14,195 nucleotides of DNA from positions 1-14,195 of the forward strand of contig JAIRZV010000012.1 in the NCBI GenBank assembly GCA_031267055.1, given 5' to 3'. Shown in pieces: positions 1 through 6,304 of this stretch. The notes under the pieces are model-generated. The model was not told the origin of the DNA. It saw only the letters and a list, made by a program, of their open reading frames with translations, and did not search any database. A program made the translations under genes and the position numbers. Numbering within the stretch: the stretch's first letter is position 1; each line of letters starts with the position of its first letter. This DNA comes from Candidatus Margulisiibacteriota bacterium. Lineage in GTDB: Bacteria; Margulisbacteria; Termititenacia; Termititenacales; Termititenacaceae.

Positions 1-168
1 CTGCGGCTGTCCAAAGCGGAAATCGCCGTGGCTGGCGACTCGCGTTTTGATCTGCCGATGTTCGAGCACGCGGAACACACTTTTATTTTGCAGAATGAAA
101 AATATAAAGACCAATGCAAATATTTTGTAAAGGACTTTTTTGAGGTTATGAAACTGCTGAATTTTTGA
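1..168 (+). CDS. HAD-superfamily hydrolase, C-terminal fragment
   Basis: Frame 1 is open from the window edge and encodes the last 55 residues of a protein whose 5' end lies outside. Residues 11-20 read AGDSRFDLPM. This matches HAD motif IV (GDSxxDxxM), in which the acidic residues help hold the catalytic Mg2+ in phosphatases of this superfamily. The tail is a short amphipathic region rich in Lys and Phe, ending KLLNF. The gene runs toward the minus-strand TPR gene and is followed within 10 bases by a hairpin terminator. The substrate cannot be told from this fragment; Cof-like, phosphoserine-phosphatase-like or phosphoglycolate-phosphatase-like members are all possible. The superfamily call is fairly safe and the subfamily is unknown. 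Confidence 0.6.
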   Translation: MRLSKAEIAVAGDSRFDLPMFEHAEHTFILQNEKYKDQCKYFVKDFFEVMKLLNF

Positions 169-176
169 AAGGTTAT

Positions 177-204
177 AACGTTAAGGTTTTATCCTAACGT
201 TTTT
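177..204 (+). terminator. Rho-independent terminator after the HAD gene
   Basis: A hairpin with arms AACGTTAAGG (177-186) and CCTAACGTT (193-201), containing one bulged A, is followed by a run of five T (200-204). It starts 9 bases after the HAD stop and ends one base before the stop of the convergent TPR gene. On the other strand the sequence after the hairpin is not T-rich, so it should work mainly for the plus-strand gene. Confidence 0.6.
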
Positions 205-2247
205 CTAATCCTGCAACCGATAAATATTCTTATCCTCGCCCTCGATCAGCGTGATGAGGCGAAATCTGTCTAGCTCGCGGTATTTGGCAAAAGCCTCTTC
301 GTAGCGCGCCTGGATCGCCAGTTTTTTGTCGCGGTTGACCGCCAGCTCCAGCATATTGAACATCTCCGCTTTGCGGCCGGACAATGCGTACATCACCGCC
401 AGATTGTAATACACCGAAGTCGCGCCCGAACCTTTCATGCTCTCGTACACTTCGATATTTTTCGTGATGAGATAATTGTAATATTTGCGGATCTTTTCCG
501 ATTTGGGAAATTGTCCGAGCACCGATTGGAACAATAGAAACGCCTCGTTGTAGCGTTTTTTAAAAACGTAAATCTCGCCAAGATCAAGATAAACCTGCTC
601 GGCCGGCGCGTCACTCTCCAACTCCAGCTCCAGCACACGCTCGTAAAAATCCAGCGCGCGGCGTTTGCGCTCCAGCAATTTTTTCGGCTCGAGATCGGTG
701 TTTTCCCAGGCGGCGATTTGCCGAATCGCCTTTTTGTAGGCGCGGGTCAAGATCAGCAAATCCAAATATTCATAACAAAGTTCCTCGGCTACTTCTTCGG
801 ACTCCAGTTTTTTCTCGATGCGCGCGATCGCCTCGCTGCGTATGGCCAACAGCTCGCGGTCGACAAACCAGTAATCACTTTTGAGCGTCTTGGATTTTTC
901 AAAATAACGATAAGCGTCGGTCAAGCGGTTTTGTTTTTTGCCCAGCAGCCCCAGAAAATAATAAATAATATGATTGTCCTTGTTTTCCTCCGCCAAATGC
1001 TTGAACACATATTCGGCCTGACTGTCCTCGCCGAGCAGAAACAAAACGGCGGCCTCGTAAATCTTGTATGAGGCAATGCCCGCAGAAAGCTGATTTAAAA
1101 TATCCCGCGCGTAAATATCCGTGTTCATTTCCAGCATGAGCAGCACGGCCTTGTCGTATTCCGGCCGCAACATGTAGAGATCCAGTAAATCATGCTTGGA
1201 AGTTTCATATTCAAAATGTTTCAGATAATATTTTTCGGCCAGCTCAAAAGCTTTGTCCAGATTGACGCGCGCTTCGCGATTGGCCGGCGATTTTTTTAAA
1301 ACCTCACGGTAGCGCTGGATCGCCGCGGAAAATTTATTTTCATAGACCAACATCAGTCCGTAATTAATCTGCGCCTGCACAAAATTGGGCGCGATAGAAA
1401 TGATTTTTTCCAGCGCAGCTTTGGCCGCCGGATAATCCGCTTTGCGAAAATACAGCGTAGCGATCTCCATCAGCGCGTCAATATTCTGAGGATCCTGCCG
1501 TAGTTTTTCTTCATTTTGGCGCAAGATGCCCGCAAAACATTTTTCAATGCGCTGCTTGACGCGCAGCGTGCGCTCGCCACATTTGAAATAATGCTCCAGC
1601 GCGTCAGCCAGATCGTTTTTGCGGTAGCGCAGCGCGGCCAGATAATAATGTCCTGGCTCGTAGCGCAGATTGAGCGAGAGAGTTTTTTCCAGCTCGGTCT
1701 CCGCCGCGGCGAAATCCCGTCGGCGCATATGCACACGCGCCATCAGGTAATGCGCCTCAATATCGTTGTCATTGAGCTTCAAGCATTTGGCCAGCTCTTC
1801 GGCGGCTTTGGCGTATTTGCGGCTTTCAAAATTGAGCAACGCCAGCGCGTAATAAGCTTTGGCGTAATTGGGATTGACGACCAGCGCCTTGGTGCACTCG
1901 CGGGCAAACGTCGCTCGGTCGCCCTGCAAATAATAGGTGTACCCCAGCTGATAGTGCAGATCAGCGTCGCGGTAATTGATCTCCACGCCCTGCCGCAAAA
2001 TCTCCGCCGCTTTTTTGTAATTACGCCGGATCTGAAAAATTTTCGCCAGCATCTTGAAAGCCGAAGCGTAAGTATTGTCGATCTGAATGATCTTGCGCAA
2101 ATACACGATGGATAGACGGTAGCGTTTTTCGCTAAACGCCTCCTGCGCCATTTTGAAAAAAGACTGCGCGGACTGCACATCGCCCTGCATTTGCTGGTCG
2201 GTCTTGAGAGAAGTAGTCAGGTCTATGCTGTGGTCGATTTCCGGCAT
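205..2247 (-). CDS. Tetratricopeptide-repeat (TPR) protein, 680 aa
   Basis: This is a long, soluble, all-helical protein built of TPR units. Six or so consecutive repeats cover about residues 27-225, with typical positions such as 'AYYALALLNFESRKYAKAAEEL'-like helices. Two more lie at about 258-345, one or two at about 430-470, one at about 555-595 and a degenerate one at about 610-660. I see no signal peptide, membrane segment or catalytic domain. TPR arrays bind other proteins, so it is probably a scaffold or assembly factor; the partner is unknown. The ATG lies 2 nt after the mazF-type stop and no good Shine-Dalgarno precedes it, so translation may depend on coupling to the toxin gene. A start further in (Met20) has no better ribosome site. 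Confidence 0.85.
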   Translation of the reverse strand: MPEIDHSIDLTTSLKTDQQMQGDVQSAQSFFKMAQEAFSEKRYRLSIVYLRKIIQIDNTYASAFKMLAKIFQIRRNYKKAAEILRQGVEINYRDADLHYQLGYTYYLQGDRATFARECTKALVVNPNYAKAYYALALLNFESRKYAKAAEELAKCLKLNDNDIEAHYLMARVHMRRRDFAAAETELEKTLSLNLRYEPGHYYLAALRYRKNDLADALEHYFKCGERTLRVKQRIEKCFAGILRQNEEKLRQDPQNIDALMEIATLYFRKADYPAAKAALEKIISIAPNFVQAQINYGLMLVYENKFSAAIQRYREVLKKSPANREARVNLDKAFELAEKYYLKHFEYETSKHDLLDLYMLRPEYDKAVLLMLEMNTDIYARDILNQLSAGIASYKIYEAAVLFLLGEDSQAEYVFKHLAEENKDNHIIYYFLGLLGKKQNRLTDAYRYFEKSKTLKSDYWFVDRELLAIRSEAIARIEKKLESEEVAEELCYEYLDLLILTRAYKKAIRQIAAWENTDLEPKKLLERKRRALDFYERVLELELESDAPAEQVYLDLGEIYVFKKRYNEAFLLFQSVLGQFPKSEKIRKYYNYLITKNIEVYESMKGSGATSVYYNLAVMYALSGRKAEMFNMLELAVNRDKKLAIQARYEEAFAKYRELDRFRLITLIEGEDKNIYRLQD

Positions 2248-2249
2248 GG

Positions 2250-2567
2250 CTATTCGACCAACATTTCACTAAGAATATTTTTCACTTCCAGTATTTTGTT
2301 GGAATTTAAACGGCCGAGCTTGCGCACGATCCGGCGTTTGTCCACAGTCCTGATCTGGTCTAAAACGATCCAGCCGTTCTTGCTGCGAAAAGTCAATGGC
2401 ACGCGCGTCGGGAAAGTGTGAGCTTTGGTGGTCATCGGCGCGATGATCACCGTGGCAATGTTCCGATTCATTTCGTCCGGCGAAATAATCACGCAGGGGC
2501 GGGTTTTTCTGATCTCGCGCCCGATAGCCGGATCGAGATTGACCAAACAAATCGTGTATTGCTCCAT
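2250..2567 (-). CDS. mazF: MazF/PemK-type mRNA interferase toxin
   Basis: This is a 105-aa type II toxin of the PemK/MazF/ChpB family, which cleaves mRNA in a ribosome-independent way and is held inactive by its MazE-type partner. Family marks are visible: an early 'VNLDPAIGREIRKTRP' strand-turn-strand with the conserved GxExxKxRP region, 'VIISPDEMN', 'VIIAPMTT', and 'VLDQIRTVDKRR' with the conserved DQ/D/R positions. The chosen ATG sits in a TGATG overlap with the antitoxin stop, the classic coupled start. An ATG four codons upstream (2579) would give 109 aa but has less support. The conserved positions look intact, so it is probably functional. The TPR gene begins 2 nt after its stop. Confidence 0.88.
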   Translation of the reverse strand: MEQYTICLVNLDPAIGREIRKTRPCVIISPDEMNRNIATVIIAPMTTKAHTFPTRVPLTFRSKNGWIVLDQIRTVDKRRIVRKLGRLNSNKILEVKNILSEMLVE

Positions 2568-2815
2568 CACCAGACCCACTCAAAAGACTGATCATCAAGA
2601 TATTCCGGCAGTAGCAGCGCGGTGGTTTTGGTTTCAGGCGCTTTGGCAAAGGCCGCGTCCCAGCCCTGCCGCGGCTTTTTCTCCACACCCTTGAGCACCA
2701 ATTCGTCGTCGTGGACTTCCATTTGCACCTCATCCTCGATGCTCAACTCACGGAGAATATTTTTTGGCAGACGGATACCGCGGGAATTGCCGATTTGCAC
2801 CACAGGGATAAGCAT
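2567..2815 (-). CDS. mazE: MazE/AbrB-type antitoxin
   Basis: This 82-aa protein has an N-terminal AbrB/SpoVT swapped-hairpin DNA-binding domain (residues 1-45, with 'IPVVQIGNSRGIRLPKNIL', the standard MazE signature). Its acidic/aromatic C-terminal tail ends DDQSFEWVW; in this family that tail binds and blocks the toxin. The ATG at 2815 is preferred because AGAGGT lies 6-7 nt upstream. An in-frame GTG at 2821 would sit directly on that ribosome site. Its stop overlaps the toxin start by one base. MazE, alone and with MazF, usually represses its own promoter, and a matching promoter with palindromic sequence lies immediately upstream. Confidence 0.88.
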   Translation of the reverse strand: MLIPVVQIGNSRGIRLPKNILRELSIEDEVQMEVHDDELVLKGVEKKPRQGWDAAFAKAPETKTTALLLPEYLDDQSFEWVW

Positions 2816-2835
2816 AATCACACCTCTTTTATGTA

Positions 2836-2864
2836 ATTATAATGTAATTACGTTAAATTGTCAA
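2836..2864 (-). promoter_or_regulatory. Consensus sigma-70 promoter and probable MazE operator
   Basis: On the minus strand, TTGACA (2859-2864) and TATAAT (2836-2841) are separated by exactly 17 bases, a perfect consensus. The self-palindromic octamer GTAATTAC (2844-2851) lies in the spacer and a near copy, GTAATTAT (2833-2840), covers the -10 box. The two copies are 11 bp apart, about one helical turn. This fits autoregulation by the MazE-type protein. The predicted start is near 2829, giving a leader of about 14 nt. Confidence 0.85.
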
Positions 2865-2903
2865 ATATAATCTAGCGTAGTCCTTATGTCTCGCTCTCGC
2901 TCG

Positions 2904-3025
2904 ACACCCCACCACCAGTAGAGGCATTGCATGCAACGCCTCTACTGGTTGCCTCCCCTTAATTAAGGGGAGGCTGTCTGCTCGCGTAAGCGGCAGACTG
3001 GTGGGGTGTTTCGCCGCAGGCGAAA
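2904..3025. repeat. Nested palindromic element (outer stem with three hairpins, plus a fourth)
   Basis: An 11-bp outer stem (ACACCCCACCA, 2904-2914, with its complement at 2999-3009) encloses three consecutive hairpins. The first has 11-bp arms (2915-2925/2938-2948) around a palindromic TTGCATGCAA. The second is a perfect 24-bp palindrome (2951-2974) centred on AATT. The third has GTCTGC/GCAGAC arms (2976-2981/2993-2998). A fourth hairpin, TTTCGCC/GGCGAAA, follows at 3009-3025. The 283-bp gap between mazE and XRE-1 holds nothing else recognisable apart from the mazE promoter. It looks like a dispersed, non-coding, MITE- or REP-like repeat. It is not a tRNA. Confidence 0.75.
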
Positions 3026-3098
3026 CGTTGAGAAACCACTATAGACATAGTATTTAGTCTGTCAAAGTAGTGAGTACCAAAATAATTATTACAAAGGT

Positions 3099-3485
3099 TT
3101 AAGCTTTTGCAGTTTTTTTCACCAAAGATTTAGCCGTGTCCAGCAACACTTCCTGAAAACGCGCGTCTAACCGCCGCAGTAGAGAAACGATTTGTCCTTC
3201 CAGATTTTTACTTTGCAGACGTAACACATGGCGCGCCGCTGCCGGCGGTATCATCTCGACCCCGTCAAACCACCAGTCCAGCGTCACGCCATATCTCCGG
3301 CTGAAACGCAGCAAGGTGCGCAATTGTGGCATATTTTTGCCGCGTAACATTCTATAGTATTCGCTAAAATCCATATCGAGACTGTCCGCCGTGGCTTCAA
3401 TAGTCTGGCCACTTCGTTTACGTAACATAGCTAATTTACGGCTAAGTAATTCTTTTAGCTGTTCATTAGTGAATTCTTCATCCAT
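3099..3485 (-). CDS. XRE-family transcriptional regulator (XRE-1)
   Basis: This 128-aa protein has a Cro/C1-type helix-turn-helix at about residues 14-72 ('LAMLRKRSGQTIEATADSL', then 'FSEYYRMLRGKNMPQLRTLL'). A basic helical C-terminal region (about 92-125) follows and probably serves dimerisation. The ATG at 3485 has GGAGG 5 nt upstream; upstream in-frame TTG codons (to 3500) would overlap this site and are less likely. It is divergent from the fibre/collar gene at 3596. It resembles XRE-2 (10801) in size and in helix layout: both have the GK-x2-P-x-L-x-TLL stretch after paired aromatic residues. By position it probably represses the divergent fibre gene and perhaps itself. Confidence 0.82.
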   Translation of the reverse strand: MDEEFTNEQLKELLSRKLAMLRKRSGQTIEATADSLDMDFSEYYRMLRGKNMPQLRTLLRFSRRYGVTLDWWFDGVEMIPPAAARHVLRLQSKNLEGQIVSLLRRLDARFQEVLLDTAKSLVKKTAKA

Positions 3486-3524
3486 TCCTGCCTCCAACAA
3501 TTTAAGTTTAATTGCCGACTTTAC

Positions 3525-3553
3525 TTGACATTAGCCGTAAGCTATCCTAAAAT
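3525..3553 (+). promoter_or_regulatory. Promoter of the fibre/collar gene
   Basis: TTGACA (3525-3530) and TAAAAT (3548-3553) are separated by 17 bases on the plus strand, 11 of 12 consensus positions. Downstream, AAGGGG (3583-3588) is a good ribosome site 7 nt before the ATG at 3596. The -10 box lies inside an inverted repeat. Confidence 0.75.
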
Positions 3554-3565
3554 ATAGTTAGGATA
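3543..3565. promoter_or_regulatory. Operator-like inverted repeat over the -10 box
   Basis: Perfect 8-bp arms TATCCTAA (3543-3550) and TTAGGATA (3558-3565) flank a 7-bp AT-rich centre. The left arm overlaps the -10 box and the right arm covers the expected transcription start. A dimeric repressor bound here would block transcription of the gene at 3596. The divergent XRE-1 is the obvious candidate, but the pairing is inferred. Confidence 0.65.
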
Positions 3566-3595
3566 AACTATACAAAAAATTTAAGGGGTATTTTT

Positions 3596-4660
3596 ATGGC
3601 TGGTAATTACACAGACAGTTTTGCAGGGGATCCGTATTATATTTTGAAAGGCGAACAACTTTCGGCGGCTGGTGTGAATGCCGCGCTGAATACCAAAGAA
3701 AAAGTCGCCAACAAACAAGTGGATTCAATGGACGCCGCAGGAACTTTAACCAGCAGCTCCAGCGATAGTTATTATCCGACCTCAAAACTGGTCGGGAAAA
3801 ATCTCGACACGTTGAGTACTACGATAAGTACTGGTTTGAGTGGGATAACCACCAGTTTGAATGGCAAGCAGGATAAGATCGGCGCCGGTATAGCCAAAAA
3901 TATTGTGGCTTATTCCGGCACGGCGGGAACATTTGACACACTGACCAGAGCCGCCACAATTATGGAAACCAGCACGGCTAGCGCCAGTGACAACAAAATA
4001 CCCACAGAAAAAGCAGTGGCGACCGCGTTGGCGGCCTCAATTTCCACGCTTGGCCTTAGCGGAAAAGAAGACGCGAGCAATAAAGTCACGTCAATTGATG
4101 CCGCTAACAAAAATGATACGGCCAAGTATCCAACGACCGGAGCAGTAGCGGCCTTGGTAAGCACTGAATTAGCGACTATTATTAATCTCGTTTTGCCGAA
4201 AGGGACGATACTGGCTATGGAAAGCATGAGTTATTATAGTAGTGCCGACGCTGCATTTAGAGCCAAGTGGCAGGTCTGCGACGGCACTGGTATAACACCT
4301 GATCTGCGGCATAAATTCCTGCGTGGTTTTCTGTCTGGTGATATAGCTACCGGCGGCGCGGACACGCAGACTGTATCGGTGCCATTACTAAAACACAACC
4401 ATACATTTACAGGCACAGAAGCAACTGGCTACCTACCTATAGGCAATGCTAAAACATTTGAAAGCAATTTGAATGGTGTTTTTTCTCCAGAAGCTGGTGG
4501 AACGTGGTATCTTAATAAGGGTGATAATAGTAATGGTATAAAATTTTCTATGACGCCAGAAGGCAGCATAGACGAGGTAGGGACAAGAGGGGACGATAAT
4601 ATAAGTATAAGTACGGTACCAAGTTATTGTACTGTCATCTATATAATGAAAATAGCCTAG
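3596..4660 (+). CDS. Phage-tail-fibre-like protein with C-terminal tail-collar domain
   Basis: This 354-aa protein has an N-terminal linker (KGEQLSAAGVNAALNTK, 18-34) followed by low-complexity Ser/Thr/Ala-rich fibre sequence. That region contains three 'YPT-x2-xV' repeats: YYPTSKLV (59-66), KIPTEKAV (134-141) and KYPTTGAV (177-184). Such repeats are common in trimeric phage and gut-bacterial fibres. Residues about 199-354 form a tail-collar-type head: LPKGTILAM, a Trp and VCDGT (225-231), TPDLRHKFLRG (234-244), TGG, and an HNH triad (267-269) resembling the metal-binding HxH of tail fibres, ending PSYCTVIYIMKIA. It would be a receptor- or glycan-binding fibre tip. No signal peptide and no other tail genes are present, so how it is displayed is unclear. 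Its stop overlaps the stop of the convergent ATPase gene. Confidence 0.82.
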   Translation: MAGNYTDSFAGDPYYILKGEQLSAAGVNAALNTKEKVANKQVDSMDAAGTLTSSSSDSYYPTSKLVGKNLDTLSTTISTGLSGITTSLNGKQDKIGAGIAKNIVAYSGTAGTFDTLTRAATIMETSTASASDNKIPTEKAVATALAASISTLGLSGKEDASNKVTSIDAANKNDTAKYPTTGAVAALVSTELATIINLVLPKGTILAMESMSYYSSADAAFRAKWQVCDGTGITPDLRHKFLRGFLSGDIATGGADTQTVSVPLLKHNHTFTGTEATGYLPIGNAKTFESNLNGVFSPEAGGTWYLNKGDNSNGIKFSMTPEGSIDEVGTRGDDNISISTVPSYCTVIYIMKIA

Positions 4661-5766
4661 ATCAACACTTTCTGCGTCGCCGCGTCGAAGATGTGCATTT
4701 TTTTGAGATTGAGATACAGATCTAAATCCTGATTTTCTTTGCACTCGATATGCGAGTCCACGCGCGCGGTGATTTGCTGACTGCCGGTATGCACATAAAC
4801 ATAATTTTCCATGCCGAGCTTTTCGCTGAAATCCACTTTGACCGCCACAGGTTGTTCTTTTTCCAGATGCAGCCACGGCAGCGCGGTCTTGTCGTAAATA
4901 TCCGTCGGGCGAATGCCCAGCGCTAAATCTTTGTCTAACATTTGGTCGTATTCACTAGCCAGACCTTTGGGCAGCTGCAGTTTGAAATTTTCCGCCGCAA
5001 ACTCGTAAACGCGGCCGGTTTTGATGATACTCCCCTTGATAAAATTCATCGCCGGCGAGCCGATAAAACCACCGACAAAAATATTGGTCGGCTGATCGTA
5101 GACAGTGATCGCCGGAGCGCATTGCTGAATAATGCCGCTGTCCATCACGGCGATGCGGTCGCCCAGCGTCATGGCCTCGACCTGATCATGCGTCACATAA
5201 ACTATCGTCGCATTGAGGCGATTGTGCAGTTTTTTGATCTCGCCGCGGGTCTGCACACGCAGTTTGGCGTCAAGATTGGACAGCGGCTCGTCCATCAAAA
5301 ACACTTTGGGGTGGCGGACGATCGCGCGCCCCAGAGCCACGCGCTGTCTCTGGCCGCCGGAAAGCTGTTTCGGTTTGCGGTCAAGGTATTCGCCCAAGCC
5401 CAAAATTTCCGAAGCCTCGTCAACTCTTTCTTTGATCAGCTCCGGCGAAATCTTGCGCAGTTTCAAGCCAAAAGACATATTCTCGCGGACGCTCATGTGC
5501 GGATACAGCGCATAATTTTGGAATACCATAGCAATATCGCGGTCTTTGGGCGGCACGTCGTTGACCACTTTGCCATCGATCAAAATCTCGCCGGACGTGA
5601 TCTCTTCCAGACCGGCGATCATGCGCAGCGACGTCGTTTTGCCACAGCCGGACGGACCGACCAACACCAAAAACTCGCCGTCTTTGATCGTAAGGTTGAT
5701 ATTTTTTACGATAAGATTTTTGCCGTCATAGGATTTGACCAAATCTTTTAGCTGTACGCTTGCCAT
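4657..5766 (-). CDS. ugpC: Sugar ABC transporter ATP-binding protein (UgpC/MsmX/MalK type)
   Basis: This 369-aa cytoplasmic ATPase energises ABC importers of sugars or glycerol-3-phosphate. Walker A GPSGCGKT is at 37-44, the Q-loop Gln at 83, signature LSGGQ at 135-139, Walker B VFLMDEP at 155-161 and the H-loop His at 193. The C-terminal TOBE/regulatory region, typical of the CUT1 family, covers about 236-369. No permease or binding-protein gene is adjacent, so it may be a shared ATPase serving several importers, as MsmX does in Bacillus. The ATG has AGGGA 7 nt upstream, and that ribosome site overlaps the ribH stop; the two genes are 9 bp apart and form an operon. The 3' end overlaps the convergent fibre gene by 4 bp. 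Confidence 0.93.
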   Translation of the reverse strand: MASVQLKDLVKSYDGKNLIVKNINLTIKDGEFLVLVGPSGCGKTTSLRMIAGLEEITSGEILIDGKVVNDVPPKDRDIAMVFQNYALYPHMSVRENMSFGLKLRKISPELIKERVDEASEILGLGEYLDRKPKQLSGGQRQRVALGRAIVRHPKVFLMDEPLSNLDAKLRVQTRGEIKKLHNRLNATIVYVTHDQVEAMTLGDRIAVMDSGIIQQCAPAITVYDQPTNIFVGGFIGSPAMNFIKGSIIKTGRVYEFAAENFKLQLPKGLASEYDQMLDKDLALGIRPTDIYDKTALPWLHLEKEQPVAVKVDFSEKLGMENYVYVHTGSQQITARVDSHIECKENQDLDLYLNLKKMHIFDAATQKVLI

Positions 5767-5775
5767 TTACATTCC

Positions 5776-6240
5776 CTACTTCAATTGTTTTAGCAGATCG
5801 GCCATTTCGATCGCTGTCATCGCCGCTTCAAAACCTTTGTTGCCGGATTTCACGCCGGCGCGCGCCAGAGCCTGCTCGGTCGTCGCCGTGGTCAGCACAC
5901 CGTTCACCACCGGCACGCCGGTCTCCAGAGAAGCCAGCGTGAGGCCTTTGGCGGACTCCGCGGCCACGATGTCAAAATGCGCCGTCTCACCCTGGATCAC
6001 CGCGCCGAGCACGATCACCGCGTGGTATTTACCGGAAGCGGCCAATTGTTTGGCCACGACCGACAATTCCAAAGCGCCGGGCACCCAGGCCACCACGCCG
6101 TTTTTCTCATTGAAATTGTGCCGCGCCAAACAGTCCAGCGCGCCTTCCAATAATTTTTGGGAAATCAATTCATTGAAACGGCTGACCACCAAAGCGATTT
6201 TCAGCTCCGCCGCCTCGTATTTGCCGGTAATTTCTTGCAT
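5776..6240 (-). CDS. ribH: 6,7-dimethyl-8-ribityllumazine synthase
   Basis: This 154-aa enzyme catalyses the penultimate step of riboflavin synthesis, condensing 5-amino-6-ribitylaminouracil with 3,4-dihydroxy-2-butanone 4-phosphate. The normal length and all the active-site segments are present: SRFN (20-23), VPGALEL (53-59), GAVIQGET with the catalytic His (79-88), NGVLTTATTEQA (113-124), Arg127 and NKGFEAA (134-140). In family members it forms pentamers or 60-mer capsids. No other rib gene is adjacent and there is no FMN riboswitch in its short leader of about 30 nt. It is co-transcribed with the sugar ATPase gene downstream. The ATG is supported by GAGGTG a few bases upstream. Confidence 0.96.
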   Translation of the reverse strand: MQEITGKYEAAELKIALVVSRFNELISQKLLEGALDCLARHNFNEKNGVVAWVPGALELSVVAKQLAASGKYHAVIVLGAVIQGETAHFDIVAAESAKGLTLASLETGVPVVNGVLTTATTEQALARAGVKSGNKGFEAAMTAIEMADLLKQLK

Positions 6241-6275
6241 AAGGCACCTCGCTCTGCGTAAAGTTTAGGTTATGG

Positions 6276-6304
6276 ATTATAGAGAATTAGCGGGGTTTTG
6301 ACAA
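6276..6304 (-). promoter_or_regulatory. Promoter of ribH, inside the 3' end of the radical SAM gene
   Basis: On the minus strand, TTGTCA (6299-6304) and TATAAT (6276-6281) are 17 bases apart, 11 of 12 consensus positions. The -35 box lies in the last codons (Leu-Ser) of the 573-aa radical SAM gene. ribH and the ATPase gene therefore form their own transcription unit, separate from the Cys-rich cluster. Confidence 0.75.

Noticed and set aside
2904..3009. tRNA gene, suggested by the cloverleaf-like fold
   Set aside because: Stem lengths are wrong (11, 11 and 12 bp arms), there is no anticodon arm of 5 bp with a 7-nt loop, no T-loop sequence and no CCA-side geometry.
3037..3072. Terminator or structured RNA downstream of XRE-1 (CACTA...TAGTG)
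   Set aside because: The arms are only 5 bp with a poorly paired interior and no T-run on the relevant strand.
3596..4660. Diversity-generating retroelement target in the collar domain
   Set aside because: No reverse transcriptase and no template repeat were found in the window, and the C-terminus is a collar domain, not a C-type lectin fold.
4942..5751. Long open frame antisense to the sugar ATPase gene, and similar ones opposite the TPR (1516-2115) and clpC-type (12491-13186) genes
   Set aside because: The opposite strand encodes clear, full-length conserved proteins. The antisense products show no recognisable domain and lack good ribosome sites.
6241..6275. FMN riboswitch before ribH
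   Set aside because: The leader is only about 30 nt long and lacks the conserved RFN element.
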